Shown one piece after another: positions 32,675 through 41,477 of a stretch of 50,529 nucleotides of DNA. Positions within the stretch are counted from its first letter, which is position 1; each line of letters begins with the position of its first letter. The notes beneath the pieces are model-generated. The model saw only the letters and a list, made by a program, of their open reading frames with translations. It was not told where the DNA came from and did not search any database. The position numbers and the translations under genes are program-made. The DNA comes from Candidatus Anaeroferrophillacea bacterium (GTDB lineage: Bacteria; Desulfobacterota; Anaeroferrophillalia; Anaeroferrophillales; Anaeroferrophillaceae), in NCBI GenBank assembly GCA_016933675.1, contig JAFGAM010000010.1:1-50529 (forward strand). Reading direction: 5' to 3'.

Positions 32675-33313
32675 TTACGTTGCCATCCCGATTCGCGGCG
32701 TCCGGTTGGTTGCCGCGGATTCGCCGGCCGCAATCATCTCGGTGGCCAGTTCCATGTTCTTGACGTCCTCCTCGACCCAGCGCCGCTTCACGGTATAGAG
32801 AAAGAATGCGGTGGTGCCGATGGCCAGCCCCACCACGGTGGTGGTGAAGGCAATGACGAGGTCGGCCGAGAGCCGGGTCAGATCACCCTGCCCGAGGGCG
32901 GCAAGCCCGGTGCCCATGGGAATCAGGGTGCCGATGAGCCCCAGTGACGGCGCCACCCGCACAAGGATGCGCAGCCGGTCCATGGACTTCCACAGCCGCA
33001 GGGTGGTGTCCTGGAGCAGGTTCTCCACCGCCGGCTCACCGGCATCGTCATCCCGCAGCCGGTGCAGGGCAGCGACATAGCCGCGCACCCGGTGGGATAC
33101 ACCTGCCGCCGCGTCTCCGGCCGCGAGCCGTGCCGGCAGTTCCGCTGCCGGACAGTTCCCGAGCCGCGCCCGTTCGAGCCACTCGGCGAAGAACGAACCC
33201 ACCATGACCACGGTCACCAGGGTCAGGCCCGAAAGCAGCAGCAGCACCGGGTAGAGCAGTGAGGATGAAACCAGATAGATGAAGGTCTTGAGGGCCGCGC
33301 CGGGATCGATCAT
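32675..33313 (-). CDS. MotA/TolQ/ExbB-type proton channel (HmuU type)
   Basis: 212 residues from MIDPGAALKT at 33313, with GGAGGCAGTC upstream; the longer frame would overlap the DUF2162 gene. Three transmembrane segments: about 20-45 (LLYPVLLLLSGLTLVTVVMVG), and a pair around 130-180 in the conserved ExbB arrangement (VAPSLGLIGTLIPMGTGLAALG, LVIAFTTTVVGLAIGTTAFFLYTVKRRW). It should form a proton-conducting complex with the DUF2149 protein. It overlaps the DUF2162 stop by 4 bases. A TonB gene is not found in this window. Confidence 0.9.
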   Translation of the reverse strand: MIDPGAALKTFIYLVSSSLLYPVLLLLSGLTLVTVVMVGSFFAEWLERARLGNCPAAELPARLAAGDAAAGVSHRVRGYVAALHRLRDDDAGEPAVENLLQDTTLRLWKSMDRLRILVRVAPSLGLIGTLIPMGTGLAALGQGDLTRLSADLVIAFTTTVVGLAIGTTAFFLYTVKRRWVEEDVKNMELATEMIAAGESAATNRTPRIGMAT

Positions 33314-34080
33314 GACTGCCTCCGTGCCCGATTCCAGGTTGTGCCGAAGCCGGCGCAAAAAGCGGTGGTGAGCGCCGCCAGCGCCGGGATCAGGCGGGAA
33401 AGTTCGGTTGCGGCCGCCCGCGCATCACTGTGGTACCCGGCCAGGCGGTATACCTGGTCGAGATCGGCGAACTGCGGCATGATGGTCACCGAAAGAAAGA
33501 AATAGACCGCCAGCAGCAGCATGGCGGCGCCGAGAAATGATTCCGGCGTTGCGGTCGCTGCCGTCCCCTTATTCGCCCCGCCCGTCAGCCGCCGCCCGAC
33601 CAGGGCCGCGGTACCGACAGCAATGCCCATGAAGACGGCATAGAGACCCGGCACAAGGACGGCGCCGTGTTCGGGAAAGCGGGCGGAAAAGAAGGCCGCC
33701 GAAAGGAAGATCACCGTGACGCAGACCGGGCAGGGCAGCACCAGCAGCAGCCAGCCCCGGCTGCCCGCGGCGGCGTGATCGCCCCGGCGCAGCAGCACCA
33801 CGCCCCAGACGGCCATCAGCCCGGCCATGACCAGGTGGACGAGCATCCCCGAGCGCATGAACGACTGGATCGCGGCCAGGTGCCGCAGCGGATCGAGCCG
33901 TGGCAGCACCAGCGCCACGGCGATAAACACCGCCGCCCAGACGCCGGCAAAGGCGGCGAGGCCGAGCAGGCGCTCGCGCCGGCGCCGGCGGGACAGCGCC
34001 GCGGCCATGCCCAGCCCGCTCTTGACGGCGAAGATGCCGATGCCGAACAGAATGCCTAAAACCAGACTTTTTAACAGCAA
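33310..34080 (-). CDS. DUF2162 multi-pass membrane protein (HmuT-position transporter)
   Basis: 256 residues with a TTG start at 34080, chosen because AAGGAGGTAAAAA precedes it directly. About seven hydrophobic segments, an Arg-rich cytoplasmic loop (SRRRRRERLLG), and a motif LLVLPCPVCVTVIFLSAAFFS with two cysteines in a membrane segment, which recalls the CPC-type metal sites of cation transporters. The DUF2162 family is known from methanogens and sulfate reducers beside ExbB-like and CobN-like genes. A transporter for a metal or corrinoid fragment is plausible but unproven. It follows the CobN-like gene after 269 non-coding bases. Confidence 0.8.
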   Translation of the reverse strand: MLLKSLVLGILFGIGIFAVKSGLGMAAALSRRRRRERLLGLAAFAGVWAAVFIAVALVLPRLDPLRHLAAIQSFMRSGMLVHLVMAGLMAVWGVVLLRRGDHAAAGSRGWLLLVLPCPVCVTVIFLSAAFFSARFPEHGAVLVPGLYAVFMGIAVGTAALVGRRLTGGANKGTAATATPESFLGAAMLLLAVYFFLSVTIMPQFADLDQVYRLAGYHSDARAAATELSRLIPALAALTTAFCAGFGTTWNRARRQS

Positions 34081-34349
34081 TTTTTACCTCCTTATGAGTG
34101 ATGTAACCCGGCAGTATCCGGTATGCTTTTTACGGACCCATTCTCAGCGGGTCGGGCTCGGCCCTGGCAGCTCGATTTCTGCATCGTGCTCGCGTCGCGG
34201 CAATTGCCAAACTCGCCCCTGACTACGGGCTCGGCGCGCCGTACCCCTGCAACAGTGCCAATTTCCGCGCTCCACTCGCCCGGAATTTTTGCCGAAATGC
34301 AAGCTGAATCGCCCCCCCCCCGCGGAGAGGGAAGGACAGAATACTTCGT
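34081..34349. other. Gap inside the operon with a C10 tract
   Basis: 269 bases between the CobN-like gene and DUF2162, unusual in an otherwise overlapping operon. A run of ten C at 34312-34321 lies just past the CobN-like stop (as G10 on the coding strand). No convincing terminator, promoter or gene was found. Confidence 0.55.
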
Positions 34350-37300
34350 TCACCGGCGCCGGCGGCGCGAGCCGAAAAAGAACAGCCCCAGCAGCAGCAG
34401 GATGAACAGCGACGCGGCCCACTGGATGCCGGACGAACTCATCTGCGTATCCTGGTCGGCGGTTTTGATATCCTCCATCTTGTAGCCCTTGACGGTTTCG
34501 GCGGCATCGTCGGGCTTTGGCGCCGCGCCGCTCGCGGCGGCCGTGGTTTCCGACTTTTTCTCCGGCTTAGTTTCCGCGGTTTTCCGGTCCGCAGCCTGCC
34601 GGTCCGAGGCCGATGCCCTAGCGGTTTCGGCATTTGGCGCGTCCTTGAGCTGTTGCAACAGCTTTTCCCGGTCGGCAACCTGCTCGGCCAAAGGTTTGGC
34701 CGCCATCTTCTCGATCGCCAGCTTGAACCGGGCCGCGACCTCCGGCGCCACGACCCCGGGCAGCGAGATGAGGTTGGCAACCATCTGGTTGAGCTGCGGG
34801 TTGTTGCAGGTATGATCGCAGCAGGCAACCCCCTTTTCCACCACGCTGACTGCGTATTCGGCCGCAAGTCTGGTCTCGACCTCTTTTGCCGGCCGCCAGT
34901 AGCCTTTGCGCACGGATTCCAACATTCTGGCAGTCAGCGACTGGTAGGCCCAGGGGTTCTCGCGATTGAAAAATTCCCGCAGTTCCTGGCCATACTTGTC
35001 CTCGACGTAGACCTCGAAGGTCTCCTGCCACTTGGTGGCGTCGATCGTCTCCGGCGTCGTGACCTGCCAGCCCCACATGTTCTCGACGAATTCGGCCATA
35101 TCCCTGGCGCCGGCATACTTCTCCTTTTTCATCCCCTCGATCCAACGGGGATTGAGATAACGGCTGCGCAGCTCCCGGCCGATGGTCGTGTTCAGTTCCT
35201 CGACATGCCCAGCAGCAAGCGTCTTCTGCACCGACACGAAGACCTCAGGGTTTTTGCCGCTGACCGTGCGCACCGCCAGCGACAACCCACCGAGATACTG
35301 AAACATGTCGTCATTGTCCATGGTGGCATAGAGGTTCGAGCCCAGCGAATGCACGGTGGCGTTCACCTTTGCCAGGTTGTCCCGATAAACCCCGGCCAGC
35401 GGTTCGCCCCAGAGATCACGGGCATAGCCGCACGAAACCATGTCGATGAAACTGTCGACAATCACCCGATCATCGTCCCAGAGTCCGCTGGAACCGGTAA
35501 ATTCGTCGACCTTGGTGCCATAGGCTCCGGGCCGGGCGGAAAAGATCCGCACCAGCGACAGTTTTTCCGCCCGGGCCGGAGCCATGCCGCGGGCCGTCAG
35601 TTCGTCCCTGATCAGGCCGCTGTGCCGGCGAATAAAGTTCTCGACATCACCCTGCACCGCCGCCTGCCGCACCGCATCATCCAATAGCAGCGCCACATTG
35701 GGAAAGGTGTCGCGGAACAAACCCGACATCTGCATGAGTACATCGACCCGCGGCCGCCCCAGCCGCGCCCCGGGGATCGCCCGGACCCCGCCAACCTTGT
35801 CGCGCCGGTCCCAGACCGGTTCCATGCCCATCAATGCCAGGGCGGTGGCCGGACCAATGCCCTCGTCGCGCATGGTTTCCACCGACCAGAGGATCACCCC
35901 GATCTTTTCCGGGTAAGCGCCTTCGTACTTGTCCCGGTACGCCGCGACCAGCTCGTCCGCGGCTTTTTGACCATTGACCCAGGCCTCCCGGGAGGGTACC
36001 CGGGCCGGGTCAAAGCCGTAGAAATTCTTGCCCGTGGGCAGGCTTTCAGGGTTGCGCAACGGGTCGTTGCCGATCGCGGCACCAATATAGCCGCCGTCCA
36101 GGCCGTGCAGCAGGGCGGCGGATTCCGCCGGACCGCAGGCGTCGAGCAGGGCCTCGTAAGCGGCCGCCGGTTGCCCGCCCCGGGCGGCAATCGCCGCCGC
36201 GCTCTCGCGCCGGGCGGCGCCGGTCGGCGAACGGCCGAAGGTATGCAGCCCGTAGGGAATCATTTCGGTTTTGAGTTCGATCAGGTAATGCTCGATTTTC
36301 TCCAGGCTGTCTTCATCAACCTTCGCCAGACCCAGATCCCGGTCCAGACCGAGCTTGACGCACATAGCACGGATCCTTTCCAGCCGCGCCGCCTGAATCC
36401 TGCCGGAACCGGCGCTTTCATATTCGCTGATCAGGCCCGCCAGGGCGGCGTATTCCTCATAGAGGCCGCCGGCCCGAAACGGCGGCGTGGCATGATCGAT
36501 GATGACTCCCCGGCCCCGGCGTTTGGCCTGAATCCCCTCCCCGACATCATCGACGATATACGGGTAGAGACTGGGGATGTCGCCCAGCAGGATTTCCGGC
36601 GGGCAGGTCGCCGAAAGCCCGGCCTGTTTGCCCGGCAGCCATTCATGGGTGCCGTGGGTACCGAGGCTGATCATGGCGTCGGGTTTGAGTTCGTGCTGCA
36701 GCCAGAGATAGAAAGCGGTGTACTGGTGGTGCGGATAGAGAATCGGGCTGTGATAGAGTTTCTGCGGATCGTCGCCCCAGCCCCGGCTCGGCTGGGCGAC
36801 CAGGGTAAGATTGCCCAGGGTGATGGCCGGAATGATGAAGTTACCGTCATGCATCATGATGGTCGAGTCTTCCGGCCGCTCCCAGTCGGCCGCCGCCTTC
36901 TCCCGGAAACCGGGATCGAGCTCGTCCAGCCACTGACGATAGCGGGCCAAAGGGATTTTGACCACGGTGCCGGAAGCGAGCAGGCGTTCCAACTCCCCCG
37001 GCGCCCAGGAGCCGATGTTGCGGCCGGATTTCTGCAGCAGGTCCTTGATCTCCTCCTCGCGCGGCTCGCCTTCGATGCCGTAGCCGGCCGCTTTCAGATT
37101 GGCGATAATCTCCTCGATACTGCGGAAAACATTGAGATAGCTGGCGCCGATATTCTGCTTGCCGCCGCCGTGATTGTAATAGACGAGGACGATTTTTTTG
37201 TCGCCGTTGGCCATCCGGCGCAGCCGGTGCCAGTTGGCGGCCCGGCGGGCGAGTTTTTCCACCAGGGCAGATTCGGCCACATAGCGACTGCCCCGCGTTC

Positions 37301-38348
37301 CGGCCCGGCCCGCATCCGGAACCACTTCCCTGAGGCCGGCCACCGTCGGCTCGATCAGACCGGCAAGTTCGGGGGCCGCCAACTGAAGTCCGACCTCGGG
37401 CGGCGCCAACCCCTGAACCGCTGCGGCCCACTCCTCGCCACTGGAAAAAAACAGATAATGGGGATTGAAAACCGGGACGTCGGCCCGGGCCAGAACCTTG
37501 CCGGCGCCGTCCATGCGGGCGGAAAACTTGAAGGCGAAACCGGTGATCGATCCCAGTTCCCCGGCCAGCGGCCTGGTGGCCAGCAGCTTGTCCAGGGCAG
37601 CCGGCCAGTCACCGATCTCGCGCAGCCAGGTCACGGTATTGATCCCCTGGCGCTCGTAGGCGCGCATGAGGGCATCGAGGGGCGCCTTTTTGGCCGCCAC
37701 CGGAAAGCCGGGGAACACGACGCCCAGATTCCAGAGCCCGCCCGGGTGCAGATGGCCGCTTAAGCGGTACCACTCGACATAGGAATCGAGATCGGCAAAG
37801 ATGTGCGGGGCATCGGGATGATAGAGGCCGTTTTTCGGCGGCAGCACCGGAGCCGGGGCCGGCGGCCCAGGCAGCCCGAGATCACGGCGGGCCAGAAAGG
37901 TGATCAGATTGCGGATATTCTCGCCCGAGGTGAAGCGGAAATAATCCCGCACGGTTTCGTCGAGGAGAAAACCGGCCTTGAGATAGTCCTCCGTGTGGCT
38001 GGAGCCGCGGACGGCGTACACCCGGGCCCCGGGCTTCAGCCGGGCCACATGCTGCCGCAGCCACCCGGCCGGCTGCTCGGGCATGATATCGACCACGGCA
38101 ACATCGATGTCGGCAAGCAGGGAAACCGCAGCCGGATCAACAATCGCGGCACCGGTAATTACCCTGACATCAAGATCGGACAGGTCAAGTTCGTCAATCG
38201 CCTGAGCACAACTGAAAGCATCGGCATCGCCGACCAAAAAAACCACAGTCTCCGTCGCGGCCGCCGGCCCCGCCGCCAGGAAACAACACAGACCGAAACC
38301 CAGGATGACGCCGGCAAACCAATGCAGTGATTTCAACACAACATGCAT
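34350..38348 (-). CDS. Exported, membrane-anchored CobN-like chelatase (HmuS type)
   Basis: 1332 residues. It matches the large subunit CobN of cobaltochelatase across most of its length (for example HEWLPGKQAGLSATCPPEILLGDIPSLYPYIVDDVGEG, GTHGTHEW, and RNPESLPTGKNFYGFDPARVPSREAW). Unlike biosynthetic CobN it begins with a signal peptide (GVILGFGLCCFLAAGPAAA) and ends with an Ala/Lys-rich linker, a transmembrane helix (WAASLFILLLLGLFFFG) and five Arg. So the chelatase domain should face the periplasm, anchored to the inner membrane. No CobS/CobT ATPase genes are nearby. HmuS proteins with this design accompany heme receptors, but here the upstream element is a cobalamin riboswitch. ATG 38348 has only a weak GGGG ribosome site, 15 bases after the receptor stop. 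Confidence 0.88.
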   Translation of the reverse strand: MHVVLKSLHWFAGVILGFGLCCFLAAGPAAATETVVFLVGDADAFSCAQAIDELDLSDLDVRVITGAAIVDPAAVSLLADIDVAVVDIMPEQPAGWLRQHVARLKPGARVYAVRGSSHTEDYLKAGFLLDETVRDYFRFTSGENIRNLITFLARRDLGLPGPPAPAPVLPPKNGLYHPDAPHIFADLDSYVEWYRLSGHLHPGGLWNLGVVFPGFPVAAKKAPLDALMRAYERQGINTVTWLREIGDWPAALDKLLATRPLAGELGSITGFAFKFSARMDGAGKVLARADVPVFNPHYLFFSSGEEWAAAVQGLAPPEVGLQLAAPELAGLIEPTVAGLREVVPDAGRAGTRGSRYVAESALVEKLARRAANWHRLRRMANGDKKIVLVYYNHGGGKQNIGASYLNVFRSIEEIIANLKAAGYGIEGEPREEEIKDLLQKSGRNIGSWAPGELERLLASGTVVKIPLARYRQWLDELDPGFREKAAADWERPEDSTIMMHDGNFIIPAITLGNLTLVAQPSRGWGDDPQKLYHSPILYPHHQYTAFYLWLQHELKPDAMISLGTHGTHEWLPGKQAGLSATCPPEILLGDIPSLYPYIVDDVGEGIQAKRRGRGVIIDHATPPFRAGGLYEEYAALAGLISEYESAGSGRIQAARLERIRAMCVKLGLDRDLGLAKVDEDSLEKIEHYLIELKTEMIPYGLHTFGRSPTGAARRESAAAIAARGGQPAAAYEALLDACGPAESAALLHGLDGGYIGAAIGNDPLRNPESLPTGKNFYGFDPARVPSREAWVNGQKAADELVAAYRDKYEGAYPEKIGVILWSVETMRDEGIGPATALALMGMEPVWDRRDKVGGVRAIPGARLGRPRVDVLMQMSGLFRDTFPNVALLLDDAVRQAAVQGDVENFIRRHSGLIRDELTARGMAPARAEKLSLVRIFSARPGAYGTKVDEFTGSSGLWDDDRVIVDSFIDMVSCGYARDLWGEPLAGVYRDNLAKVNATVHSLGSNLYATMDNDDMFQYLGGLSLAVRTVSGKNPEVFVSVQKTLAAGHVEELNTTIGRELRSRYLNPRWIEGMKKEKYAGARDMAEFVENMWGWQVTTPETIDATKWQETFEVYVEDKYGQELREFFNRENPWAYQSLTARMLESVRKGYWRPAKEVETRLAAEYAVSVVEKGVACCDHTCNNPQLNQMVANLISLPGVVAPEVAARFKLAIEKMAAKPLAEQVADREKLLQQLKDAPNAETARASASDRQAADRKTAETKPEKKSETTAAASGAAPKPDDAAETVKGYKMEDIKTADQDTQMSSSGIQWAASLFILLLLGLFFFGSRRRRR

Positions 38349-38363
38349 GCGCCCCGCCCCCCA

Positions 38364-40361
38364 CTAGAAAACAAGCTCGTATCCGACCTTGACCAGGGGA
38401 CCGTCGAGATCGTAGTAAAGGTAGCGATTGGAGGCGTCGGAGCTGAGATCGCCGGAAACCTGCACCTTCTCGTCGAAGAGATTGTCAACCGCCAGAGTCA
38501 ACCAACCAGAGCCAAGCTGCAGTTTGCCATAGAAATTGACCGTGGTGTACTCGTCGAGTTCCCGCTCCCGGCCGGCCAGGGTCTGGCTGTTGAGATCGAT
38601 GGTCAACCGGTCACCAAGGAATTTGATTCCGCAGGTAGCCTGGAATTCAGGCCCGGCCTGATAGCTGACACCCTCGGCGTCCTCGGCCTCGGGATCGGCC
38701 CAGTAGCCGTTGCAATAGGCCGACAGCCGGTTCCGCCAGTCCGGAATGCCGGCGAACGGACTGCCGGTCAGCTCCCATTCGATGCCGGTGCTCCGGTAGT
38801 TGCCGGCATTGAAATAGGTCTGGGGAAAACCGTGCCTACGGTCAATCTCGATCTTATCTTCGTAATCCATATAGAAGGCGGCCAAGCGCAGGATCACGTA
38901 ACGATGATCCCACTTCACGCCGGCTTCATAGGTCCAGCCCTCTTCGGGGCCAAGATCGGGATTGCCGACCATGAACGCGCTCTCGTAATACTGCTGATTG
39001 AAGGTCGGGCTGCGGAAGGCCCGGCCGAGATTGCCGAAAAGATGGAAGGTTTCATCAATTTTCAGATCGGCGCCGAAGCTCGGCAGCAGGCGGTCGTAGT
39101 CATCGGTTCCCGGCTCTCCGTCGACGAACTGCTGCCGCAGGCCGACGGTCAGGGTCAGGCGGTCGAACAATTCCTTTTTCACCTGGCTGAAAAGGGCGTA
39201 ATCGTTGCGGTAGTGATAGCCGTATTTATTGTTGTAGTCGGCCCCGAAATAGGTGTAATCGACCCCGACCAGCCATGTTGCGCAAGTCAACGGCAACCGG
39301 TAGTCGCAGCTCAGACCATAATTGAAATTGCGGTTGTTATCCTTCGGGTCGCTGCCGGTATACTCATCCCGGCGCATCTCTTCGAAAGCGCCGTAAATCT
39401 TGGCTTTGAAGACCTCGGTTTCGTAGCGCATATCGGCAAAGTGCTTTTCATGCTCCTGGTCGGTTCCTTCATATTGTTTGCCGGGACCGTCGAATTGTTT
39501 CCGGAAACCGCTTTCATAATAGGAGCCCAGGTAGTCGACATACACATTGGACCACGGGTTGGCATTAAAATTGAGAGCGAACTTGTCACTGGCATCGAGA
39601 TCATAGCGATATCCCTTGGTAAAGCTGCGGGATATCTCGCGCTGGTCACCCAGATGCTGGTAATTGAGCCCGAGGTTGAATCCGGGAAGCGCGGCGGACA
39701 GCGAATGATTGTGGTAATCCTCGTTACCGCCCTCTAGCGCGATCCGATATGCGGTTGTCGCAGTTGCCTTTTTCGTGATGATATTGATGACCCCGGTCAT
39801 GGCATCGGCACCGTAAAGGGTCGAGGCCGCCCCTTTGAGGATCTCGATGCGTTCGATCTGATCAAGGGGAATGGTGTTGAGGTCGTAGGCATGCCCGGCG
39901 CTCCCCTGGATCGGAGCACCGTTGAGCAGCACCAGTTCACCGTCGTAAATGCCGCGAATCGCCACCTTGGAATTCATCCCGCCGTGGGAGATACCCAGCG
40001 GAGCGTAAGCCTTGTAAGCCAAGCCGCCAACCCGTTTCAGAGCGTCGACCAGATTGTTGGCCCCGCTTTCGACCAGTTCCTCGGCGGCAATTACGGTGAC
40101 AAAACGCGGGGTGCTGATTTCGGCACCGGGAAAACGTTCCGCGGTGACGATAATGGAGCCCATCATTGCCGCCGTTTCCGCTGCGGATTCTTCCGCCGGC
40201 AGCGGGCCGGCGCCCGTCCCACCGCCGTCATCCGCGACCGCCCATACCGGCGGCAGCATTGCCAGCAACACGGCGGCCAGAACGCCGGCCAGCCATTTCA
40301 TCCCGCGCCTGTCCGCCGCCACTGGGGCGACGGCACTGCACCCAATTCTCTTTCCGCTCAT
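38364..40361 (-). CDS. TonB-dependent outer-membrane receptor (corrinoid, riboswitch-led)
   Basis: 665 residues; ATG 40361 has GGGAGGAAAAG. The signal peptide is within residues 21-42 (MKWLAGVLAAVLLAMLPPVWA). The plug domain (about 68-190) contains SIIVTAERFPGAEISTPRFVTVI, VRGIYDGELVLLNGAP-type loop and GAASTLYGADAMTGVINIITKKA. A 22-strand beta barrel follows and ends in YELVF with terminal Phe. It is directly downstream of a cobalamin riboswitch and upstream of the CobN-like gene, so a corrinoid ligand is inferred; the operon order is that of hmuR, so a porphyrin cannot be excluded. It is smaller than the BtuB-like receptor at 45737. Confidence 0.9.
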   Translation of the reverse strand: MSGKRIGCSAVAPVAADRRGMKWLAGVLAAVLLAMLPPVWAVADDGGGTGAGPLPAEESAAETAAMMGSIIVTAERFPGAEISTPRFVTVIAAEELVESGANNLVDALKRVGGLAYKAYAPLGISHGGMNSKVAIRGIYDGELVLLNGAPIQGSAGHAYDLNTIPLDQIERIEILKGAASTLYGADAMTGVINIITKKATATTAYRIALEGGNEDYHNHSLSAALPGFNLGLNYQHLGDQREISRSFTKGYRYDLDASDKFALNFNANPWSNVYVDYLGSYYESGFRKQFDGPGKQYEGTDQEHEKHFADMRYETEVFKAKIYGAFEEMRRDEYTGSDPKDNNRNFNYGLSCDYRLPLTCATWLVGVDYTYFGADYNNKYGYHYRNDYALFSQVKKELFDRLTLTVGLRQQFVDGEPGTDDYDRLLPSFGADLKIDETFHLFGNLGRAFRSPTFNQQYYESAFMVGNPDLGPEEGWTYEAGVKWDHRYVILRLAAFYMDYEDKIEIDRRHGFPQTYFNAGNYRSTGIEWELTGSPFAGIPDWRNRLSAYCNGYWADPEAEDAEGVSYQAGPEFQATCGIKFLGDRLTIDLNSQTLAGRERELDEYTTVNFYGKLQLGSGWLTLAVDNLFDEKVQVSGDLSSDASNRYLYYDLDGPLVKVGYELVF

Positions 40362-40370
40362 CTTTTCCTC

Positions 40371-40386
40371 CCCCTCCCGCGAGGGG
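40371..40386 (-). promoter_or_regulatory. Ribosome-site hairpin: translational expression platform
   Basis: On the minus strand CCCCTC (40386-40381) pairs with GAGGGG (40376-40371) across GCGG, and the receptor's GAGGAAAAG ribosome site follows at once. No T-run is present, so control of translation is the likelier mechanism. Confidence 0.55.
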
Positions 40387-40399
40387 TTTCAAAGGTGTT

Positions 40400-40550
40400 G
40401 CGCTGCCGGAACAGGTCTCCTGACTTCCGGTCGTCCTACTCGCCGCGCCTTCCCGTCCCTCGCGGACAGTGGCTTTCCTGCGGCTTTCGTCACGGTTACA
40501 GTCGCGGGGCGGCGGAAGCTTCGCACTTCCTTCCCTTGATCCGGAGCGGG
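40400..40550 (-). promoter_or_regulatory. Cobalamin riboswitch (upstream of the receptor-CobN-like operon)
   Basis: On the minus strand, in order: GGGAAGGAAGTGCGAAG, the CCGCCCCGCGACTGTAAC core, GCCACTG, and the B12 box GTCAGGAGACCTG near 40425-40412. These are the hallmarks of an adenosylcobalamin riboswitch. It begins right after the NicO stop (40560) and ends about 40 bases before the receptor start. Confidence 0.9.
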
Positions 40551-40559
40551 ATAAACATT

Positions 40560-41477
40560 TTATGATTGCATCACGTTCGCACCCAGAAACAACGTTCCCA
40601 GAATCAGCAGCAGCAGACCGGCGGCAATCTCAAAACCGTAGTCGATCACGGGGTGCCGGGCGCTGCCCGACAGGGCGGACAACGAAACCGTCTTGCCCGA
40701 AACCGCCACCAGTACCACCAATGAAACGGTGAGCGCCATGCCGGCCGCGATGCAGATTCCCAGCACGATGCCAAGCCCGATCAGATTCATGGACATGGCA
40801 AAGAGCATCACCATGACCACACCGGGGCAGGGTACGCCGCCGACGGCCAGCGCCAGGAGCACCGGATTACGGTATCCCCCTACCCGCACGTTTTCCGCCT
40901 CCCGTCCGCAGTCATCATTTTTCCCCTGCCGCAACCGCATCAGCCCGCGAACACAGATGAATAACCCCATCAGACTGATGATGCCGTAGCCGACGATCCG
41001 GGTAATCCTGGTAACGGCGGCGAGATTCCGGCCGACGCCGGCATGCAGCAGGAACCGCACGACCAGCACGAACGCGATCCCCGAGAGGCCGTGAAACAGG
41101 GCCAGACAGAAACCGAACAACAAACCGCGCGGATACGATGGCCGCTGTGACAAAACGTAACCCAGCGCCAGGGCCTTGCCGTGTCCCGGTCCGGCGGCGT
41201 GAACGACCCCGTAGGCAAAGGCTGCGGCCAGCAGCGGCAGCAGGCCGGCCATGCCGCCGCCGGCCTTGCATTGCCGGACCTGCGCCGCCATCCGCTGCTG
41301 CAGTTCCCGCTGCCAGGTGATGATACGGGAAAACACCTGCCGGTCGATGAGTTCCGCCACCCCGGCCGGACGGCTTTCCGGCCCGGCAGACACCGGTGCC
41401 GCCGAAAAAACCACGGGCACCAGCAGCAATTGCAACAGCAGAAAAGCCACCCACACTATCCGTATCTTTCCGGTCAT
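40560..41477 (-). CDS. NicO-family cobalt/nickel transporter
   Basis: 305 residues. An N-terminal signal-like helix precedes a ~50-residue periplasmic segment, followed by six membrane helices. Signatures are AYGVVHAAGPGHGKALALGYVL (the HxxxxxHG metal motif) and GGVPCPGVVMVMLFAMSM. NicO proteins (RcnA/NicT-like) move Co(II) or Ni(II). There is no His-rich cytoplasmic loop as in RcnA; the loop around residue 190 is short (GKNDDCGREAENV). It overlaps DUF1007 by 4 bases. The setting between two cobalamin riboswitches argues for cobalt import or homeostasis supporting B12. Confidence 0.88.
   Translation of the reverse strand: MTGKIRIVWVAFLLLQLLLVPVVFSAAPVSAGPESRPAGVAELIDRQVFSRIITWQRELQQRMAAQVRQCKAGGGMAGLLPLLAAAFAYGVVHAAGPGHGKALALGYVLSQRPSYPRGLLFGFCLALFHGLSGIAFVLVVRFLLHAGVGRNLAAVTRITRIVGYGIISLMGLFICVRGLMRLRQGKNDDCGREAENVRVGGYRNPVLLALAVGGVPCPGVVMVMLFAMSMNLIGLGIVLGICIAAGMALTVSLVVLVAVSGKTVSLSALSGSARHPVIDYGFEIAAGLLLLILGTLFLGANVMQS

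Noticed and set aside
34120-34330. Possible promoter or terminator in the gap before DUF2162
   Set aside because: No stem with a T-run and no credible -35/-10 pair; described only as a gap.
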